Source: Vibrio genomosp. F10 str. ZF-129 (GTDB lineage Bacteria > Pseudomonadota > Gammaproteobacteria > Enterobacterales > Vibrionaceae). Taken from it: a stretch of DNA of 64,000 bases. The notes below the pieces were generated by a model. The model had not been told where the DNA came from, did no database searches, and saw nothing but the letters and a program-made list of their open reading frames with translations. Position 1 is the stretch's first letter. Each line of letters begins with the position of its first letter. Both the position numbers and the translations under genes were made by a program. Location of the stretch: the NCBI RefSeq assembly GCF_000287055.2, contig NZ_AJYQ02000127.1:97249-161248 (forward strand), given 5' to 3'. Positions 8,280-17,347 of the stretch are shown here, piece after piece.

Positions 8280-8794
8280 TGTCAGTGAATAGAATAGTAG
8301 GAATGATCGTTGGCTTGATCTCTGGGCTGCTTTTCGGTGCAGGCATGGTTATCTCTGGAATGGCGGATCCGGAAGTCGTCACTGCGTTTTTGGACCTGAC
8401 AGGTGATTGGGACCCAAGCCTCGCATTTGTGATGGGTGGTGCGCTTTTCGTGTTTACACCTTGTTATCATCTGATCATTAAAAAGCGCACAAGCGCGATC
8501 AATGGCAGCCAATTTTCGTTGCCACAGAAAAAGAACCTCGACGGTAATTTAATCGTAGGCGCTAGCATTTTTGGTTTGGGTTGGGGGCTTTCTGGGATTT
8601 GTCCAGGCCCAGCAATGAGCAGTATAGCGGGGGGCTCAAATATAATTTTAGCGTTTGTATTGAGCATGTTGGTGGGTTTCGTATTAGGTAGTCAGCACCT
8701 AGCAGGACGACTGTGGATTAGCAATAAAAACGAAGCAAGCGATGATCAAAGCCAACAAATCGATCCTTCTCCAGTCACCGATACGATTAACTGA
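8279..8794 (+). CDS. YeeE/YedE family sulfur-compound transporter, half 2 (PmpB-like)
   Basis: A 171-residue membrane protein starting at the ATG that overlaps the preceding stop codon; the longer upstream frame is not needed. It has about four hydrophobic segments and the motif GLGWGLSGICPGPAM, with the conserved Cys before PGP typical of the second half of YeeE/YedE proteins. The tail (about 150-171) is soluble and charged. It presumably pairs with the 140-residue half to form one transporter. A perfect hairpin follows its stop, and the RND permease gene starts 62 bases later on the same strand. Confidence 0.9.
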   Translation: MSVNRIVGMIVGLISGLLFGAGMVISGMADPEVVTAFLDLTGDWDPSLAFVMGGALFVFTPCYHLIIKKRTSAINGSQFSLPQKKNLDGNLIVGASIFGLGWGLSGICPGPAMSSIAGGSNIILAFVLSMLVGFVLGSQHLAGRLWISNKNEASDDQSQQIDPSPVTDTIN

Positions 8795-8814
8795 TCAACA
8801 GAGCAGTGAGATGC

Positions 8815-8839
8815 AGTTTGCATCTCACTAGAAGGCCAA
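8815..8839 (+). other. Stable intercistronic hairpin
   Basis: An 11-base-pair perfect stem (8815-8825 with 8829-8839) with a 3-base loop lies between the transporter gene and the RND permease gene. It has no T-run after it, so it is better explained as an mRNA processing or stabilising structure that uncouples levels of the two parts of an operon than as a terminator. Confidence 0.7.
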
Positions 8840-8856
8840 TCTAAGGGAGTTAGATT

Positions 8857-11800
8857 ATGGATAAAGAACACTCACATTCGCTCGTCTATCGAGTAATGAA
8901 CAGCTTTTTCCCTCCTATTTTATTGGTCATCGCACTCGCTTTTGGGGCCGCTGCTTTCTGGTTGACCCCAAAAGAAGAAGATCCACAGATCGTCGTGCCT
9001 ATGATTGATGTGTTAATCGATGCACCAGGCTTAAGCGCCCGTCAGGTCGAAAATCAAATTACGGAACCGATTGAAAAAATCTTGAGTCAAATTGACGGTG
9101 TTGAATATGTCTATTCGTCATCAATGGAAGGAGCTGCTCAAGTTATCGTGCGTTTTTATGTTGGGGAAAACCGCGAAGAAGCCTTAGTTAAGCTCTATAA
9201 CAAGCTTTATTCTAATCAAGATCATATTCCTTCTACTGTCGAACGTTGGTTAGTTAAACCTATCGAAATCGACGATGTAGCGATTGTCGTTGCTGCCGTT
9301 TACTCGAAAAACGCGGAACAGCTTGATCATGATGATTTGCGCCGAGTTTCTGAACAAGCGACTCTAGCGTTGAAAGCGGTTCCCAATACCAATATCGTAT
9401 CAGTGATTGGTGGTCAACCTAGAACCATCGAATTGGCGCTCAATGCTACGGCTATGGCCAACTACAAAGTCACGGTTTCAGATCTTGCTCAAGCATTTCA
9501 ACTCACTCATGTCAAATCTTCAGCAGGGGACATTCAAACTTCGGGTCAGCGATATTCTCTTGAAAGTGGTCAACTGTTTCAATCTTCGGAAGAGCTTGGA
9601 GACTTTGTGGTCTCCGTGATTAACGGACGTCCTGTTTATTTGCGTGATGTTGCTGATATCTATGACGGCCCATCTGAAGCCAAAAGTGATACCTGGTATC
9701 GGTCAGTGGCGTTGAATGACGCTGAAGAGGTTCCTGCGGTCTTTATCAGTGTAGCTAAGCAAAAAGGTGCGAATGCCGTTACCGTTGCCAACGACGTCAT
9801 AGCCACGTTACGAGAATTAGAAAGCACTCAGTTTCCTGAAGAGATCGGTGTCGATATTATTCGAAACTACGGACAAACCGCCGATGAAAAAGTCACCAAC
9901 TTAATCTCTAGCTTAGGTATTTCTATACTGACTGTGGTTGTCTTTGTCGGGTTATTTCTTAATTGGCGCAGTGCCCTTGTTGTCGGTATTGCCATTCCTA
10001 TCAGTTATGGCGCGACATTGGGCGTGGATTTACTGTTCGGCTACTCGATAAATCGAGTGACCTTATTCGCGTTGATTTTGGCGTTAGGCCTTATCGTTGA
10101 TGATCCTATCGCGAGTATCGATAATATCGAACGGTATTTGAAGAGAAAAGAACTCAAACGAACGGATGCCATTGTGCTGGCAATGGCTGAAATTCGCAGC
10201 GCATTGCTCATGTCCACCGTGGCGATTGTGATTGTGTTTACCCCTATGTTCTTTATCACTGGAATGATGGGGCCGTATATGGCGCCGTTGGCTTTCAACG
10301 TCCCGATAAGCGTTGTGTTTAGTACAGTAATCGCGTTTTTCATAACACCTTGGCTTGCCAAAAAAATACTGAAAGGCTCTGAAGAACGTGGTCATTATCA
10401 GATCAAAAATACACTCTTATTTAAGACATACCAACGGTTGTTACTGCCACTATTGCAAAGTCGTAAAAAAAGCCACGGATTTCTGGCGTTAGTCGGTTTA
10501 CTCTTTTTAATTGCAGCGTCACTGCCTTTGTTTCGCTCGGTACCCTTAAAGTTACTGCCTTACGACAATAAGAATGAGTTCCAACTGATTGTGAATATGC
10601 CCGAAAATACCGATTTCGTATCGACATCGAACGTATTGCGAGAGTTTTCGGACTTTTTAATCACTGTCCCTGAAGTCCAATCGGTATCTGGTTTCTCTGC
10701 AATAGCGTCCCCGATGGATTTTAACAGCATGGTCAGGCACTATTTTTTACGTAATCAGCCCTATCAAGGTGAACTACGGATAGTTCTGGTCGATAAAAAA
10801 CACCGGAATATGCAATCACACGAAATAGTAACTAGGCTACGGTCAGACATCGAAGCCATTGCATTTAAGCATAATGCGGCTATTCAAATCGTCGAAGTGC
10901 CACCTGGCCCACCGGTTATTTCCACCATCACTGCGGAAGTGTACGGGAATGGGTTCCAAAGCTATTCACAATTGCAGGAGCAAGCAAAACAGGTAGCAAA
11001 TCGGTTATCAAGAGAAGCGTTTGTGTCAGAAGTCGATACCAGCGTTCAAGGTGAATCCAAAACGTTACAGTTCATTATTGATCAAGAAAAAGCGGCGTTA
11101 TCTGGTATTTCAGTAGCGGATATCAATCAGACACTTCAGTCCGCCAATCAAGGCTACACCTTAGCCTACTTAGCAAAACAGAACGAAGTGAACCCGCTCG
11201 CGATTTCAATTCGATTGCCAAGAGGTGATAGAGATCAGTTATCCGCGTTATTGCAACTTTACGTAAGAGGTAGTACAGCGTCGATCAAAAATAGCCAAGA
11301 TGGTGGGTTAGTCGATGCCGCTAAACCTCTGGTTCAATTAAGTGAACTCGGAGAATTTGTGAATCGAGAGACGGATCAACCTATCTTTCATAAAAACCTA
11401 AAACCCGTTGTTTATGTGTACGCCGAAGTCACTGGAAGAGTCCCTGGGGAGATCATTGCCGATGTAATGGCCGATCAAGATACGCCAGTGCAAACGTATT
11501 CAGTGCCCGTCAATGAGCGCTCATATTTAAACAATGGGGCTGGCGATAGCTGGAGCGTAGCTAAAGGCACCGACATTGTCTGGAGTGGTGAAGGGGAGTG
11601 GAAAATCACCGTCGATGTGTTTAGAGATCTCGGTATTGCCTACGCAGCGGCACTGTTTGGTGTGTTTCTCGTGATGCTGATTCAAACCGGACTGCCTGCC
11701 GTATCGGGTATTATCATGTTGGCGATTCCTTTGACGGTTATTGGCATCATGCCCGGGTTTTGGCTGTTGAACGTATTGAGTTCAGACATTAACGGATACC

Positions 11801-12183
11801 CAAACCCTTCGCTTTTCACCGCGACAGCAATGATAGGGATGATTGCATTAGCGGGGATAGTGGTACGAAATTCACTTGTGTTGATTGAATTTGTACAGCA
11901 GTCCTTAGCGAAGGGGCAACCTCTACAAGATGCACTGATCGAATCAGGCGCGGTCCGTATGCGGCCTATCTTATTGACAGCGGGAACTACCTTATTGGGT
12001 AACATTGTCATTACCTTAGATCCTATTTTCAACGGACTCGCGTGGTCGATCATTTTTGGTATTACCGCATCCACTATTTTCACTCTTCTGGTTATCCCCG
12101 TCGTTTATAACCTGGCGTATCAAGAGAGTCACAAAAGCAGCGCAGTCAGTCGTGAAAGAGTGACGCTAATGGAGGACGAATAA
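8857..12183 (+). CDS. RND family efflux transporter permease subunit
   Basis: The inner-membrane pump of a tripartite proton-driven efflux system; 1108 residues, slightly longer than AcrB-type pumps. The first transmembrane helix is at about 17-38, then a large periplasmic domain, helices 2-6 from about 345, a second half beginning near 545 and the last helices after 920. The proton-relay pair in helix 4 is Asp415-Asp416 in GLIVDDPIASIDN. The permease gene comes before its adaptor, the reverse of the common order. A ribosome binding site (AAGGGAG) precedes the ATG. It is codirectional with the ArsR regulator and YeeE/YedE genes, with only a hairpin in between, so it may belong to a sulfur-responsive transcript. 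Substrate unknown. Confidence 0.93.
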   Translation: MDKEHSHSLVYRVMNSFFPPILLVIALAFGAAAFWLTPKEEDPQIVVPMIDVLIDAPGLSARQVENQITEPIEKILSQIDGVEYVYSSSMEGAAQVIVRFYVGENREEALVKLYNKLYSNQDHIPSTVERWLVKPIEIDDVAIVVAAVYSKNAEQLDHDDLRRVSEQATLALKAVPNTNIVSVIGGQPRTIELALNATAMANYKVTVSDLAQAFQLTHVKSSAGDIQTSGQRYSLESGQLFQSSEELGDFVVSVINGRPVYLRDVADIYDGPSEAKSDTWYRSVALNDAEEVPAVFISVAKQKGANAVTVANDVIATLRELESTQFPEEIGVDIIRNYGQTADEKVTNLISSLGISILTVVVFVGLFLNWRSALVVGIAIPISYGATLGVDLLFGYSINRVTLFALILALGLIVDDPIASIDNIERYLKRKELKRTDAIVLAMAEIRSALLMSTVAIVIVFTPMFFITGMMGPYMAPLAFNVPISVVFSTVIAFFITPWLAKKILKGSEERGHYQIKNTLLFKTYQRLLLPLLQSRKKSHGFLALVGLLFLIAASLPLFRSVPLKLLPYDNKNEFQLIVNMPENTDFVSTSNVLREFSDFLITVPEVQSVSGFSAIASPMDFNSMVRHYFLRNQPYQGELRIVLVDKKHRNMQSHEIVTRLRSDIEAIAFKHNAAIQIVEVPPGPPVISTITAEVYGNGFQSYSQLQEQAKQVANRLSREAFVSEVDTSVQGESKTLQFIIDQEKAALSGISVADINQTLQSANQGYTLAYLAKQNEVNPLAISIRLPRGDRDQLSALLQLYVRGSTASIKNSQDGGLVDAAKPLVQLSELGEFVNRETDQPIFHKNLKPVVYVYAEVTGRVPGEIIADVMADQDTPVQTYSVPVNERSYLNNGAGDSWSVAKGTDIVWSGEGEWKITVDVFRDLGIAYAAALFGVFLVMLIQTGLPAVSGIIMLAIPLTVIGIMPGFWLLNVLSSDINGYPNPSLFTATAMIGMIALAGIVVRNSLVLIEFVQQSLAKGQPLQDALIESGAVRMRPILLTAGTTLLGNIVITLDPIFNGLAWSIIFGITASTIFTLLVIPVVYNLAYQESHKSSAVSRERVTLMEDE

Positions 12184-13226
12184 TGAAAAGCAAAAATAAA
12201 TGGCTTGGGGTGATTTTGTTTACCTTATTAACCATGCTATTCCTTTTTATGGCGGGCATGTTTAATGAAAAAGTATCAGACAATAAACGTCACACAACCA
12301 AACCTGAAATCGCTCCGGAAGTCATCGTATTAGCCCCTATTAATGAGCCTGTTTGGCGAGAGTTTTCTGGTGTCGTTGTTGCAAAACAGAGAGCTGATAT
12401 TTCTGCGCGAATCACAGCTAAAGTATCGGAAATATATATTGAAGTGGGCGAAGCTGTCGAAAAAGGTGACATTTTGATGCGTCTAGAGAACGAAGATCTA
12501 GAAGCACGAGTTACGCAAAATGAACAGGCCTTATCGGGAGCGCAAGCGAAACTCAGCTCTGCGATTAAAGAATACGACAGAGCGAAAGAGCTGTTAACCA
12601 GAAAGCTCGTTTCTCAATCCAGTTTTGATAACGCCGAAAGCGAGTTGGAACTGGCCAAAGCCACATTTAACCAAACTCAGGCTGCACTGATAGAGTCACA
12701 AACGACACGCGAGTTCAGTATCATTACTGCGCCATTTGCAGGGCTGATCACCAATAAACCGATTAATGTTGGGGACACAGCTGCCCCCGGCAATGTATTG
12801 GTTTCTCTCTATCAGCCGGCGCGCTTACAAATTCAGGCCGACATCGCTGAATCGGTATTGCCACATATTCAATTGGGGCAAGAGATCAATGTCGACCTTC
12901 CCACCGTTTCCCTTAATATTCCATCGAATGTGAGTGAAATGACCCCGTCAGCAGACGTAAATTCAAGAAGTTATCAGATTAAGCTCGATGTTAATGTCGA
13001 GGGTGGTGTCTACCCAGGCATGTACGCCAAACTTAAAGTTCCAGTCGGTGAACATGACGTTCTTCGTTTACCTGAAAGTGCCGTGATACACGTGGGGCAG
13101 CTAGAATATGTCCAAGTATGGGATGGTGAAAACATCACTCGACGGTTAATTCAACTGGGTGACGATGGCAGAGTGAGAAAAGGTTTAGTAGCAGGGCAGC
13201 AGGTGCTTCGTTTCCCGCAAAACTGA
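12183..13226 (+). CDS. RND efflux periplasmic adaptor (membrane fusion) protein
   Basis: A 347-residue HlyD/AcrA-type adaptor that links the RND permease to an outer-membrane channel. It has an N-terminal membrane anchor (about 7-25), a lipoyl/barrel-sandwich half near 60-100 (AKVSEIYIEVGEAVEKGDIL), a coiled-coil hairpin of about 105-165 and the returning lipoyl half near 170-195 (ITAPFAGLITNKPINVGD). Its start overlaps the permease stop by one base (TAATG), showing cotranslation. No outer-membrane TolC-like gene is adjacent, so it presumably uses a channel encoded elsewhere. A 15-base tandem duplication lies just after the stop. Confidence 0.93.
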   Translation: MKSKNKWLGVILFTLLTMLFLFMAGMFNEKVSDNKRHTTKPEIAPEVIVLAPINEPVWREFSGVVVAKQRADISARITAKVSEIYIEVGEAVEKGDILMRLENEDLEARVTQNEQALSGAQAKLSSAIKEYDRAKELLTRKLVSQSSFDNAESELELAKATFNQTQAALIESQTTREFSIITAPFAGLITNKPINVGDTAAPGNVLVSLYQPARLQIQADIAESVLPHIQLGQEINVDLPTVSLNIPSNVSEMTPSADVNSRSYQIKLDVNVEGGVYPGMYAKLKVPVGEHDVLRLPESAVIHVGQLEYVQVWDGENITRRLIQLGDDGRVRKGLVAGQQVLRFPQN

Positions 13227-13240
13227 TCGAGATGTGATTG

Positions 13241-13270
13241 ACCGTTATGCCATTAACCGTTATGTCATTA
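13241..13270. repeat. 15-base tandem duplication after the RND adaptor gene
   Basis: Two units, 13241-13255 and 13256-13270, differ at one base, and the first bases of a third copy follow (ACCGTAT at 13271). It lies 14 bases after the stop codon, in the short space between convergent genes. Confidence 0.85.
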
Positions 13271-13365
13271 ACCGTATACAGTCGTAACGAATGGAGTCTT
13301 TTTGAACTTGAGCCGTTCAACACGGTAAGCTCTGAATGAGATAAGCCAAAGACAACAAGGGAAGA

Positions 13366-14256
13366 TTAGTGAATGGCCATTACGATCGGGCAATGGTCGC
13401 TAAGATTATAATTTAAAACATCTTGAGCACGATACGTAGTTTGCTTAGGTGCAGAAAAAGCCAACCGCTTAGTCAGAACAATATGATCGATAACCGAGCG
13501 ATACTGGTGTGTTAAGCCTGCCTCTCTTTTGGCACGTACTTTACAGTCCGGTGTCGTGTTTTTACTGGCAAGTACCGCACCGGTTTGATGAGCCAGCTCA
13601 GTCCAAAGCCAATCGTTCGGTGCGCTGAGGTTATGATTAAAGTCTCCTAAAATGACATACGCATCATTGTCTAGTTCACGATCTTGAATCCATGCTCGTA
13701 ATTTTTTCGTTTGTTCTTTCAAACGTCGACAGTCTTTCTTCTCTTTATAGTGCTCAATACACCCTGCTTTTAAATGAACCGACAGCAGATGAATGGGCAT
13801 TTCTCCTTCTGGATTGATCACAACATAAGTGGCAAACCTAAGTTTGCTGCGCGAATGAGTTTCTAATTGGATGGAGGGCATCGCCGTTACGGAGAGAGAA
13901 GAGTGAATCGCAAAACCTGTGTACTGGTTGATATCACCAAATTGATGATTTTTTTTCGAGGCTAATGAACGGTCTGACATCCATAGGGTGTAATCAGGGC
14001 CGACAACACGCTGAATCGCTGCAACATCGTTAATCTCTTGGAAACTTAACACGTCTAGATCCATGTTATCGAAGTAGCGCTGGAGTTGATTAAAGTCTTC
14101 GGGCGACCGATGGGAATTTGGCATGGACCTATTGGCATCTGAAGTGAGCCATTCAATGTTCCAACTGGCGACACGAAGTTGACTTTCTGCTTGGAGTGAA
14201 AGCGGCAAAAAAAGTAACGCTGTGACAAATATTCTAGCCAGATGTGCAATGGTCAT
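13366..14256 (-). CDS. secreted endonuclease/exonuclease/phosphatase family protein
   Basis: A 296-residue protein with an N-terminal signal peptide (hydrophobic 7-22, cleavage likely after LQA at 21-23) followed by an exonuclease-endonuclease-phosphatase fold. Visible family motifs are ASWNIEWL (first strand), SFQEIND with the metal-binding Glu, LLSVHLKAGC, ILGDFNHN with the catalytic Asp/Asn pair, and the final SDHCPIV with the catalytic Asp-His. It would act in the periplasm or outside the cell on nucleic acid or a phosphodiester or phosphomonoester; which one is not decidable. It is convergent with the RND adaptor gene and divergent from nrdD. Confidence 0.88.
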   Translation of the reverse strand: MTIAHLARIFVTALLFLPLSLQAESQLRVASWNIEWLTSDANRSMPNSHRSPEDFNQLQRYFDNMDLDVLSFQEINDVAAIQRVVGPDYTLWMSDRSLASKKNHQFGDINQYTGFAIHSSLSVTAMPSIQLETHSRSKLRFATYVVINPEGEMPIHLLSVHLKAGCIEHYKEKKDCRRLKEQTKKLRAWIQDRELDNDAYVILGDFNHNLSAPNDWLWTELAHQTGAVLASKNTTPDCKVRAKREAGLTHQYRSVIDHIVLTKRLAFSAPKQTTYRAQDVLNYNLSDHCPIVMAIH

Positions 14257-14414
14257 ACGATAATTACTGTGAATTTCATGGAAGCCGTTATTCTATCAGT
14301 GTTGCGAATAAATCAAGTACCATTTTCGCTAAACATCCAATTTTCATTGTTTCTTTTCTAAGTGAGAAGTACAGAGAAAAGATCGAACTGAAGTTCATCA
14401 GGGAACCGCTTTTC

Positions 14415-14428
14415 TTGATCCAAATCAA
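14415..14428. promoter_or_regulatory. FNR box upstream of nrdD
   Basis: TTGAT, four bases, ATCAA at 14415-14428 is a perfect match to the FNR consensus TTGATNNNNATCAA. It lies about 120 bases before the nrdD start, fitting oxygen-responsive activation of the anaerobic reductase. Confidence 0.85.
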
Positions 14429-14459
14429 TACTTGTCATTTGTGCTTTTTGTTAAATACA

Positions 14460-14475
14460 CCACAACATATAGTGT
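14460..14475. promoter_or_regulatory. NrdR box 1 upstream of nrdD
   Basis: The 16 bases match the NrdR-box consensus acaCwAtATaTwGtgt at 14 positions. A second box lies exactly 31 bases downstream (three helical turns), the paired arrangement NrdR uses to repress nrd operons. Confidence 0.85.
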
Positions 14476-14490
14476 CAGTGTATTTAATAG

Positions 14491-14506
14491 TCGCCCTATA
14501 TAGTGT
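14491..14506. promoter_or_regulatory. NrdR box 2 upstream of nrdD
   Basis: A weaker NrdR box (12 of 16 consensus positions, with the ATATAGTGT half intact) with a 31-base start-to-start distance from box 1. It ends about 40 bases before the nrdD start codon, well placed to block the promoter. Confidence 0.78.
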
Positions 14507-14547
14507 GTTTGTGGATAACTCTGTGAGTATGCTTAGGGTAAGGAGAA

Positions 14548-16671
14548 ATGGTGAAACCAATCGTAATCAAACGTGACGGCTCAAGAGCTCCGTTTAGTAG
14601 GGATCGTATTCAGGCAGCGGTGGAAAGTGCCGCAGATAATGCCGATAAAGAAATCGCTATTTACGCGCTGAATGTCGCGTTAGCTGTTGAGTTAAAACTA
14701 GCGGATTACGATGAAGTTCATATCTCTGAAATTCAAACGCTGGTTGAAAATGAATTAATGCAAGGGCCATTTAAGTCACTTGCTCGTGGTTATATTGAAT
14801 ACCGACATGATCGCGACATCGCCCGTGAAAAGCAAAGTACGTTAACGCGAGAGATCGAAGGATTAATCGAAGAGAGTAACGTCGATTTAATTAACGAAAA
14901 TGCGAACAAAGACGGAAAAGTCATCCCGACTCAACGGGATTTATTAGCGGGTATCGTGGCAAAGCACTATGCAAAGACCCACATTTTACCACGTGATATT
15001 GTTCAGGCTCACGAAGAAGGCGATATTCATTATCACGACCTAGATTACGCCCCGTTTTTCCCGATGTTTAACTGCATGTTGATTGATCTACAAGGCATGC
15101 TGACGCGAGGTTTTAAAATGGGTAATGCTGAAATCGACACACCAAAATCGATTTCAACGGCAACGGCGGTTACTGCACAAATCATCGCGCAAGTCGCGAG
15201 CCATATTTATGGTGGAACTACGATTAACCGAATCGATGAAGTGTTAGAGCCATACGTAACCACCAGCTATGACAAACATTTAGACATCGCCAAAGAGTGG
15301 GACATTCCGAACCCAGAAGCATTCGCCAAGGCGCGGACTGAAAAAGAGTGTTATGACGCGTTCCAATCGCTTGAGTACGAAGTCAATACGTTACATACCG
15401 CGAACGGACAAACGCCGTTTGTGACGTTTGGTTTTGGTCTGGGCACCAGTTGGGCCTCTCGTTTGATCCAGAAGTCGATTTTGAAGAACCGCATTGCAGG
15501 TCTGGGTAAAAACGCGAAAACGGCAGTATTCCCTAAATTGGTGTTCGCGATCAAAGATGGCCTCAACCATACCTCTGACGATCCAAACTATGACATTAAA
15601 CAGCTCGCATTAGAATGTGCGTCTAAGCGCATGTATCCGGATATCTTAAATTACGACAAAGTGGTTGAAGTGACCGGATCATTTAAAACCCCGATGGGTT
15701 GTCGTAGTTTCCTTGGTACATACGAGGAAAACGGTGAACTTGTCCATGAAGGCCGTAATAACCTAGGGGTAGTCAGTCTTAACCTGCCGCGTATCGCGTT
15801 GAAAGCGCAAGGCAACGTAGACAAGTTTTATACGTTATTGGATGAGAAATTGCAGCTTGCGCGCCGCGCTTTAGAAACGCGTATTAGCCGTTTAGAGAAT
15901 GTTAAAGCGAGAGTCGCTCCGATTCTGTATATGGAAGGTGCGTGTGGTGTGCGTTTGAAAGCAGACCAGCCGATTGCAGAGATCTTTAAAAACGGTCGAG
16001 CATCCATTTCTCTGGGATACATTGGTATTCACGAGATGATCACCGCATTGCATGGCGTGGACCAACACGTTTACGACGATGCAGAACTTCGACAGCAAGG
16101 ACTGAATATCGTTAAGTATTTAAAAAACGAAGTGGATAAATGGACCGAAGAAACGGGGTACGCGTTTAGCCTATACGCTACGCCAAGTGAAAACTTATGC
16201 AGCCGTTTTTGTCGTGTTGATACTAAAGAATTCGGTGTCATTGAGGGCGTAACGGATCGCGGATACTACACCAACAGTTTCCACCTTGATGTGCAAAAGA
16301 AAGTGAATCCTTACGACAAGATTGACTTTGAAATGCCATACCCACCAATTTCTTCCGGTGGCTTCATTTGCTACGGGGAATTCCCGAATATGCAAAACAA
16401 TATTGAAGCGTTAGAAAACGTCTGGGATTACAGTTACTCACGTGTGCCATATTACGGAACAAACACTCCCATTGATGAATGTTATGAGTGTGGCTTTAAT
16501 GGCGAGTTTGAGTGTACCAGTAAAGGATTTACCTGCCCGAAATGTGGTAACCACGACTCGACCAAAGTATCAGTTACTCGTCGTGTTTGCGGATACCTAG
16601 GTTCTCCTGATGCAAGACCCTTTAACTTCGGTAAACAAGAAGAAGTTAAACGACGCGTTAAGCACTTGTAA
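14548..16671 (+). CDS. nrdD: anaerobic ribonucleoside-triphosphate reductase (class III)
   Basis: Glycyl-radical enzyme that reduces NTPs to dNTPs without oxygen. At 707 residues it is normal for the family (E. coli 712). An ATP-cone allosteric domain fills about 3-95. The C-terminal zinc site is made by two CxxC pairs (CYECG and CPKCG), and the glycyl-radical site RVCGYLG places the radical at Gly682, matching Gly681 of E. coli NrdD. The ATG at 14548 has AAGGAG just upstream. The promoter region contains an FNR box and paired NrdR boxes, so it should be induced without oxygen and repressed when dATP is plentiful. nrdG, its activator, follows 32 bases later. Confidence 0.98.
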   Translation: MVKPIVIKRDGSRAPFSRDRIQAAVESAADNADKEIAIYALNVALAVELKLADYDEVHISEIQTLVENELMQGPFKSLARGYIEYRHDRDIAREKQSTLTREIEGLIEESNVDLINENANKDGKVIPTQRDLLAGIVAKHYAKTHILPRDIVQAHEEGDIHYHDLDYAPFFPMFNCMLIDLQGMLTRGFKMGNAEIDTPKSISTATAVTAQIIAQVASHIYGGTTINRIDEVLEPYVTTSYDKHLDIAKEWDIPNPEAFAKARTEKECYDAFQSLEYEVNTLHTANGQTPFVTFGFGLGTSWASRLIQKSILKNRIAGLGKNAKTAVFPKLVFAIKDGLNHTSDDPNYDIKQLALECASKRMYPDILNYDKVVEVTGSFKTPMGCRSFLGTYEENGELVHEGRNNLGVVSLNLPRIALKAQGNVDKFYTLLDEKLQLARRALETRISRLENVKARVAPILYMEGACGVRLKADQPIAEIFKNGRASISLGYIGIHEMITALHGVDQHVYDDAELRQQGLNIVKYLKNEVDKWTEETGYAFSLYATPSENLCSRFCRVDTKEFGVIEGVTDRGYYTNSFHLDVQKKVNPYDKIDFEMPYPPISSGGFICYGEFPNMQNNIEALENVWDYSYSRVPYYGTNTPIDECYECGFNGEFECTSKGFTCPKCGNHDSTKVSVTRRVCGYLGSPDARPFNFGKQEEVKRRVKHL

Positions 16672-16703
16672 TTTTAAGATAAAAATAGGCGACGGCGCTT
16701 GTC

Positions 16704-17174
16704 ATGAATTATCACCAGTATCATCCGATTGATGTTATTAACGGCCCGGGAACCCGTTGTACGCTTTTTGTTTCCGGTTGCGTTCACCAATGCAAGGGGT
16801 GTTACAACCAATCGACTCTGCGTCTCGATTCTGGTCACTTATTTACGCAAGAGCTGTCGGATAAGATCATTGCTGATCTTAACGACACGCGCATAAAACG
16901 TAGAGGATTATCGTTATCAGGCGGTGATCCTATGCATCCAGCGAATGTGTCAGAGGTATTAAAACTGGTACAGAGAGTGAAAAGTGAGTGTGTTGGTAAA
17001 GATATTTGGTTATGGACCGGTTATCAGTTGCATGAACTCGATGAACACCAACAACGTTTATTGCCTTATGTCGATACTTTAATTGACGGAAAATTTGAGC
17101 AGAGTAAGGCGGATCCGAGCCTTAAATGGCGGGGCAGTGCCAATCAAATTATTCATACCTTCACGGCTTGTTAA
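16704..17174 (+). CDS. nrdG: anaerobic ribonucleotide reductase-activating protein
   Basis: A 156-residue radical-SAM enzyme that generates the glycyl radical on NrdD. Cys26, Cys30 and Cys33 in GCVHQCKGCYN form the CxxxCxxC motif that binds the 4Fe-4S cluster and S-adenosylmethionine. The length is normal (E. coli 154). The N-terminal YHPIDVINGPGTRC is characteristic of NrdG rather than of the pyruvate formate-lyase activator. It lies directly after nrdD and shares its promoter. A direct repeat of period 21 occurs in the gap that follows. Confidence 0.97.
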   Translation: MNYHQYHPIDVINGPGTRCTLFVSGCVHQCKGCYNQSTLRLDSGHLFTQELSDKIIADLNDTRIKRRGLSLSGGDPMHPANVSEVLKLVQRVKSECVGKDIWLWTGYQLHELDEHQQRLLPYVDTLIDGKFEQSKADPSLKWRGSANQIIHTFTAC

Positions 17175-17235
17175 AAAGTAAATATCTCGATCTTAATTTT
17201 GATTAAGTACTAAACACCGATTTAACAATTTATGT

Positions 17236-17271
17236 AAGTAACAATCCATTCTATTAAAGTAACAATCCATT
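17236..17271. repeat. Direct repeat of period 21 after nrdG
   Basis: The 15-base core AAGTAACAATCCATT occurs at 17236-17250 and again at 17257-17271. It lies in the 173-base space between nrdG and the aminotransferase gene and may overlap the promoter of the latter. Confidence 0.8.
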
Positions 17272-17347
17272 AAAATTTCGCTTCGATTTTGATGAATCTA
17301 ATGTTACCGTGATGGCATTACTTGAATTTCAAAGGGTTGTGACTTTC

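Noticed and set aside
12183..13226. A TolC-type channel as third gene of the RND system
   Set aside because: The next gene is convergent and encodes a nuclease-like protein, so no channel is encoded in this locus.
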